NCBI GenBank assembly: GCA_963617205.1
Contig: CAVEOA010000002.1
Location: 124,001-188,000 of the forward strand
Direction: 5' to 3'
Length of the DNA: 64,000 bases
From: UBA11524 sp963617205
Lineage (GTDB): Bacteria; Bacillota; Clostridia; Christensenellales; Aristaeellaceae
The position numbers and the translations under genes were made by a program. The notes below the pieces were generated by a model. It did not search any database, was not told where the DNA came from, and saw only the letters and a program-made list of their open reading frames with translations. This document shows, one piece after another, positions 59,938 through 64,000 of this stretch; position 1 is the stretch's first letter; each line of letters begins with the position of its first letter.

Positions 59938-61682
59938 AGCATGTCACTCCCCTTCCGGAACTGGCTTTCATGGATTTCGCGGTACACATCGCATTGCTGC
60001 ATCAATTCGTCATGCGTGCCGATGCCCGCAACATGCCCGTCATCGAGCACAATAATCTGGTCTGCATGGCGCAGGGACGAGGTGCGCTGGGAGACGATGA
60101 ACAGCGTCGTCCCCTCAGGGAGCGTGCGAAGCGCCTTGCGCAGCGCGGCATCGGTGGCGTAGTCAAGCGCCGATGCGCTGTCGTCGAGAATCACGATATC
60201 CGGATGACCGACCAGCGCACGGGCAATCGTCAGGCGCTGCCGCTGACCGCCGGAAAGGTTGCGTCCGCCCTGCTCCACCGTCTCATTGAGCTTGCCGGGC
60301 TTGGCGCGGACGAAATCAGCCGCCTGCGCGATTTCAAGCGCATGCCACAATTCATCCTCCGTCGCGTTCTCGTTGCCCCAGAGCAGATTCGAGCGAATCG
60401 TCCCCTGGAACAGCTGCGCCTTCTGCATGACGACAGCCACCCTGCGGCGAAGCTCCGCCTGCGGATAATCCGCAATCGGATGCCCGAACAGCATGACCAT
60501 GCCGCTTGTGGCGTCATAGAAGCGTGAAATCAGGCTGACGAGCGTCGTTTTGCCGCTGCCCGTGCCGCCGATGATGCCGATGGTCTGCCCGCGCTTCGCC
60601 GCGAACGTTACGTCCGTCAGGCTTTCATCGCCTGCGCCGCGGTACTGCAGCGACACATGGTCAAAGCGAACGGCATCCGTTTTTTCATCGTCCTCATTCT
60701 TGTTCGCGTCCGATGTCGTGTTTTCCGGAAAATGCATGCTCGACTTGGTATCCAGCACCTGTGAAATGCGCCCCATGCTGGCGATGGCACGCGTCAGCAG
60801 GACGACGAGATTCGCCAGCTTCACCAGCTCGACAAGGATCTGATTCATGTAGTTGACCAGCGCGACGATATCGCCGGACAGCAGCGCACCGCCCTCGACC
60901 TTGCCCGCGCCGAAATACAGGATGGCGATGATGCCGAGGTTGACAACGACGTATGTCAGTGGATTCATCAGCGCGGCGATGCGCCCGACCTTGAGCTGCA
61001 TGTCCGTCAGGCGGCTGTTCTGCGCGACAAACTGCTGCTCCTCCGCGTCCTCGCGCCCGAAGGCACGCACCACGCGCACGCCGGACAGGTTCTCACGCGT
61101 CGCACCGGTGACCGCATCAAGATTGCCCTGCACGCGCTTGTACATCGGTGATGTGATGCGCATGATGCCGAACACAATGACCGACAGCACCGGAATCGCG
61201 GCGACAAAAATCAGCGCCACCTGCGCGTCAATCGTGAAGGCGGCAATCATCGCGCCGGCCACGATGAACGGCGAGCGCAGGAACAGGCGCAGGAACATGT
61301 TCAGCCCGTTCTGCACCTGATTAACATCGCTCGTCATGCGCGTAATCAGCGTGGAAATGCCCAGCGTATCCAGCTCGGAGAAGGACAGCGACTGGATATG
61401 CGCCATGAGCTGATGACGCAGTCCGGTCGACGTGCCGATGGCTGCGCGCGCCGCGAAATACTGCGCCGTGAACGAGCAGAGCAGCCCGATAAGCGCCATG
61501 AGCACGAGCAGGCCGCAGCGCGTCCAGATGTACGCTGCATCGCCTGTGCCGATGCCGGTCTTGATGATGTCTGCCACGACAATCGGCACGAGCAGGTCGA
61601 ATGTCGCCTCGAGCATCTTGAACAGCGGCGCGAGGATGCTCTCCTTGCGGTATTGCTTCAGGAAGGGGAATAGGTGCTTCAT
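59934..61682 (-). CDS. ABC exporter half (permease plus ATPase), non-canonical catalytic site
   Basis: 582-residue half-transporter with six helices, Walker A IIGGTGSGKTT, a canonical LSGGQ signature, and Walker B VILDDSASALD in which the catalytic Glu is Asp. This is the degenerate-site partner of heterodimers such as LmrC/BmrC. Together the two should form one functional and one degenerate ATP site. Such pumps export drugs or lipids; the cargo is unknown. GAGGAGG precedes the ATG at 61682; an in-frame extension upstream overlaps the YbaK gene and is ignored. Confidence 0.94.
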   Translation of the reverse strand: MKHLFPFLKQYRKESILAPLFKMLEATFDLLVPIVVADIIKTGIGTGDAAYIWTRCGLLVLMALIGLLCSFTAQYFAARAAIGTSTGLRHQLMAHIQSLSFSELDTLGISTLITRMTSDVNQVQNGLNMFLRLFLRSPFIVAGAMIAAFTIDAQVALIFVAAIPVLSVIVFGIMRITSPMYKRVQGNLDAVTGATRENLSGVRVVRAFGREDAEEQQFVAQNSRLTDMQLKVGRIAALMNPLTYVVVNLGIIAILYFGAGKVEGGALLSGDIVALVNYMNQILVELVKLANLVVLLTRAIASMGRISQVLDTKSSMHFPENTTSDANKNEDDEKTDAVRFDHVSLQYRGAGDESLTDVTFAAKRGQTIGIIGGTGSGKTTLVSLISRFYDATSGMVMLFGHPIADYPQAELRRRVAVVMQKAQLFQGTIRSNLLWGNENATEDELWHALEIAQAADFVRAKPGKLNETVEQGGRNLSGGQRQRLTIARALVGHPDIVILDDSASALDYATDAALRKALRTLPEGTTLFIVSQRTSSLRHADQIIVLDDGHVAGIGTHDELMQQCDVYREIHESQFRKGSDML

Positions 61683-61692
61683 AGAATCCTCC

Positions 61693-62181
61693 TCAGAGAT
61701 AAATCGGCGTATGACGAAGCGTGGGAACGACCTGCTCCCAGAAAACAGGCTGCTCAAAGACAACGGTCGCGGTGTTGTCGCAGGGATGGAAGGCGATTTT
61801 TCCCTCGCGGCGAATCTCCCTGTCAAACACGAGCGTGATGGCGTTATCCCTGTCGAACCAAAGCCCCAGCGGCGACAGGCTTCCGGATTCCAGCGACAGC
61901 ATGCGCGGCAGGCACTCCGCCGGTGCGAAGGAAAGGCGCGAGGAATGCAGCAGCTTGCTCGTGTCAGCGGTGCGGAAGTGCTTATCCGGCAGCGTCACGT
62001 ACAGGTAAAACGCCGTCTGCGTGCGCGTACACAGCAGGATGTTCTTGCAGAAGGTCACATCCGGCGCGGCATACGGCAGCGCAAGGCACTCCTCCATGGA
62101 AAAAACGGCATCATGCTCATAGACCTCGCAGGGAATTTGCAGCTCATGCAGATGTGCCAGAACGCGCTGCTTGTTCGACAA
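61693..62181 (-). CDS. YbaK/ProX-like aminoacyl-tRNA deacylase
   Basis: 162-residue trans-editing protein of the YbaK/PrdX/ProXp type, which removes wrongly attached amino acids from tRNA(Pro). The fold markers are CKNILLCTRTQTAFYLYVTLPDKHF with the conserved Lys, LSFAPAECL, LESGSLSPLGLWFD and HPCDNTATVV. The start is TTG at 62181, 7 nt after AAGGAGGG; the ATG nearby is out of frame. First gene of a five-gene run with the ABC exporter and tcdA. Confidence 0.88.
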   Translation of the reverse strand: MSNKQRVLAHLHELQIPCEVYEHDAVFSMEECLALPYAAPDVTFCKNILLCTRTQTAFYLYVTLPDKHFRTADTSKLLHSSRLSFAPAECLPRMLSLESGSLSPLGLWFDRDNAITLVFDREIRREGKIAFHPCDNTATVVFEQPVFWEQVVPTLRHTPIYL

Positions 62182-62273
62182 GGCATATCCCTCCTTCTGC
62201 GCAAAATGGAAAAATCATACGGAAACAGAACGGCGATTTCGTCAAAATGCCAGTGGTAATTTCCGTATTTCCA

Positions 62274-62282
62274 TGATATAAT
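62274..62282 (+). promoter_or_regulatory. Extended -10 promoter of pfkA
   Basis: TGATATAAT, 44 nt upstream of the start codon; the -35 region (TGGTAA) is poor. Confidence 0.55.
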
Positions 62283-62325
62283 ACGCTTGAATCAGAGAAA
62301 AATCAAGGGGGAGGACAGTGCGATC

Positions 62326-63396
62326 ATGAAAAGAAGAATCGGCATTTTGACAAGCGGCGGCGATTGCCCGGGCTTGAACGCGGCCATCCGCGGCGTTACG
62401 CGTGCGGCATACGAGCTCTTTGACGCGGAAATCATCGGCATCCATGACGGTTACAGAGGTCTCATCACAGGCGACTATCAGGAGATGAAGCGGAGCCAGT
62501 TTTCCGGTATCCTGACGCTCGGCGGCACCATCCTCGGCACGGCGCGCACGCCCTTCCGCGACATGCGCAAAATCGGCGATGACAACATCGACAAGGTCGC
62601 GGCGATGAAGAAGACCTACAAGGATTTGAAGCTCGACTGTCTTGTCACCCTCGGCGGCAACGGCACCCACAAGACCGCGAATCTGCTTGCGAAGGAGGGT
62701 CTGAACGTCATCGGTCTACCCAAGACGATTGACAACGACCTCTACGGCACGGATTTCACCTTCGGCTTCCACACTGCAATGGACATCGCGACCGAAGTCA
62801 TCGACCGCATCCATACGACAGCCGCATCCCACGGGCGCTGCATGGTCATCGAGGTCATGGGCAACAAGGCCGGCTGGCTGACGCTGTATTCCGGCGTTGC
62901 AGGCGGTGCGGATGCCATCCTCATCCCTGAAATCCCCTACAAAATCGAGAAGGTCGCCAAGGTGGTCGAAAGCCGCGCCAAGAGCAACAAGGGCTTCACG
63001 ATTATCGCCGTTGCAGAGGGTGCCATGACCACGGAAGAAGCGAAGCTGAGCAAGAAGGAACGTGAGGCCAAGCGCCTTGAGACGCATTTCTCCTCCAGCG
63101 CGTTTGTGGCGCAGCAGCTGCGCGACCTCGTCGGTGTGGAGGCGCGCGCGGTGGTGCCGGGGCACATCCAGCGCGGCGGCAGCCCGAATGCCTATGACCG
63201 CGTGCTGTCGACGCAATTCGGCGTGCATGCTGCGGAGCTGATTCGCGACGGCGTATACGGCGTAACGGTTGCACTCAAGGGCAACGAAATCACGCACAAC
63301 AAGCTCTGCGACATTGCCGGCGTCCCGAAGCTCGTCCCGCCGGACAACACGATGATTACCACAGCCCGAAACATCGGCATTTCCTTCGGTGATTAA
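62326..63396 (+). CDS. pfkA: 6-phosphofructokinase
   Basis: 356-residue glycolytic kinase making fructose 1,6-bisphosphate. The substrate motifs are ILTSGGDCPGLNAAIRG, the catalytic PKTIDNDLYGTDFTFGFHTA, EVMGNKAGWLTL and GHIQRGGSPNAYDR. The phosphoryl-donor loop is TLGGNGTHKTA: Gly at the position that is Asp in pyrophosphate enzymes, with Lys in PKTIDND. That combination occurs in ATP-using members of the mixed group III, so ATP use is expected. GGGGAGG lies 10 nt before the ATG. Confidence 0.95.
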   Translation: MKRRIGILTSGGDCPGLNAAIRGVTRAAYELFDAEIIGIHDGYRGLITGDYQEMKRSQFSGILTLGGTILGTARTPFRDMRKIGDDNIDKVAAMKKTYKDLKLDCLVTLGGNGTHKTANLLAKEGLNVIGLPKTIDNDLYGTDFTFGFHTAMDIATEVIDRIHTTAASHGRCMVIEVMGNKAGWLTLYSGVAGGADAILIPEIPYKIEKVAKVVESRAKSNKGFTIIAVAEGAMTTEEAKLSKKEREAKRLETHFSSSAFVAQQLRDLVGVEARAVVPGHIQRGGSPNAYDRVLSTQFGVHAAELIRDGVYGVTVALKGNEITHNKLCDIAGVPKLVPPDNTMITTARNIGISFGD

Positions 63397-63398
63397 CA

Positions 63399-63440
63399 AA
63401 ACAGCCTACTGCGGATTTTCTGCAGCAGGCTGTTCTTTCG
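63399..63440 (+). terminator. Terminator of pfkA
   Basis: AACAGCCTACTGC / GCAGCAGGCTGTT (one mismatch) followed by CTTTCG, directly after the stop. Confidence 0.72.
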
Positions 63441-63562
63441 TTTGAGGATATTTCGCCCTTGTGAAGGCAAGCAGAGGGCTTTGCAATCGCGGACTTCATC
63501 CGATTTTCAGCTTTTTCGCAGTGCACATCTCCGTGGCAGGCTCGCAATTCAACCGTTTCTTG

Positions 63563-63851
63563 CAGGGGCTTTCCGGTCGCCCCTGCACCCTTCGGATGCG
63601 CTTCTCCATCGTGGGCTTGTAATGCAGCTATTTCGGGGGCTTTGCGCTCGCCCCCGTGCCCCTTCGCTGTGCGCTTTTCCATCGTAGGTTCGTAATGCTG
63701 CTATTTCGGGGGCTTTGCGCTCGCCCCCGTGCCCCTTCGCTGTGCACTTCTCCGTAGTGGGTTCGTAATGCTGCTATTCGGGGGCTTTGCGCTCGCCCCC
63801 CGTGCCCCTTCGCTGTGCACATTTCCGCAGTGGGCTTGTAATGCAACTTAT
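63563..63851. repeat. Four tandem 72-73 bp repeats
   Basis: Units begin at 63563, 63635, 63708 and 63780. Each holds the hairpin GGGGGC-TTTGCGCTC-GCCCCC, then GTGCCCCTTCGCTGTGC and GTTCGTAATGCTGCTATTCG-like sequence. The first unit is variant (TTTCCGGTC loop). The GC hairpin and CCCTTCG part are shared with the 11.3 and 19.6 kb blocks. Confidence 0.92.
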
Positions 63852-64000
63852 TCTTATCGTTAGCCAAAGTTCAACTAAGGAAAAGAAACCAAGTATGGTG
63901 CCGAAGGGGTCAAGGGGGCGACCGGAAAGCCCCCTTGTTGCCGCAAACTAAATCAACCATGAAAATGAAACCAAGTATGCCCTCGAAGGGGTCAAGGGGG
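63852..64000. repeat. Reverse-orientation repeat elements running off the window
   Basis: GCCGAAGGGGTCAAGGGGGCGACCGGAAAGCCCCCTTG (in two pieces) at about 63901-63938 and a second start CTCGAAGGGGTCAAGGGGG at the edge are inverted copies of the same family. No gene is visible. Confidence 0.75.

Noticed and set aside
58165..61682. Toxin or bacteriocin export system
   Set aside because: No precursor peptide, peptidase C39 domain or immunity gene is nearby; the pair looks like a general heterodimeric exporter.

Overview
The window is a 64 kb stretch of a GC-rich bacterial chromosome. No contig junction, phage, insertion sequence, CRISPR array, rRNA or tRNA gene was recognised. Gene content and signals point to an anaerobic Clostridia-type Firmicute: pyruvate:ferredoxin oxidoreductase, a CD1247-type protein next to efp, the rimP-nusA-ylxR-ylxQ-infB order, an L10 leader, strong AAGGAGG ribosome binding sites, and sigma-A promoters with 16-18 bp spacers. 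Hemicellulose genes suggest a gut or rumen fibre niche. A finer assignment (an uncultured, possibly Christensenellales-like lineage) is a guess.

Layout, left to right. 0-5 kb: truncated nifJ and a GH26 mannanase. 5-9.3 kb: efp and a CD1247-like gene, two membrane-anchored coiled-coil proteins (one with a VEADAD repeat), and an M28 peptidase. 9.3-16 kb: trmO, an unknown membrane protein, an intergenic repeat block, an Mrp ATPase, a lipoprotein with seven peptidoglycan-binding domains and a secreted transglutaminase-like protein. 16-17.3 kb: L10 leader, rplJ and rplL, without rplKA or rpoBC. 17.3-26.2 kb (minus): the translation-factor operon rimP-nusA-ylxR-ylxQ-infB, a 640 nt repeat-filled gap, then rbfA-truB-ribF. 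26.2-32 kb: nifS-dut-MBL hydrolase, a secreted protein and aconitase. 32-41 kb: a sugar locus with KDG kinase and an unknown Cys-cluster protein on plus, and a CE15-like esterase, AraC regulator, ABC sugar importer and Gfo/Idh/MocA oxidoreductase. 41-50 kb: deoD, then gyrB-gyrA-CmpB-like protein-secreted MBL protein-rarA on minus. 50-56.6 kb: a gene remnant, a lower-GC CE1 esterase, adenine deaminase, a polysaccharide deacetylase with an altered metal motif, a DUF6440 protein, an XRE regulator and an Rrf2 regulator. 56.5-62.2 kb (minus): YbaK-like deacylase, heterodimeric ABC exporter, methyltransferase-like protein, tcdA. 62.3-64 kb: phosphofructokinase and a tandem repeat block running off the edge.

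How it fits together. The 32-41 kb genes make a plausible glucuronoxylan or pectin unit: import, ester removal, and phosphorylation of 2-keto-3-deoxygluconate. The GH26 and CE1 genes are further hemicellulose functions. The most unusual feature is a dispersed family of intergenic elements built from two small hairpins. One is a GC-rich stem around TTTGCGCTC. The other is a 5 bp stem closed by a GAA loop whose base pairs vary in a compensatory way between copies. They occur at 11.3, 19.6-20.1, 24.1, 31.9-32.1, 41.2, 56.0, 58.1 and 63.5-64 kb, and one block lies inside an otherwise conserved operon. Other points of interest are a structured rimP leader, the VEADAD repeat protein, an M28 peptidase with two membrane segments inserted in its catalytic domain, and several palindromic operators over promoters.
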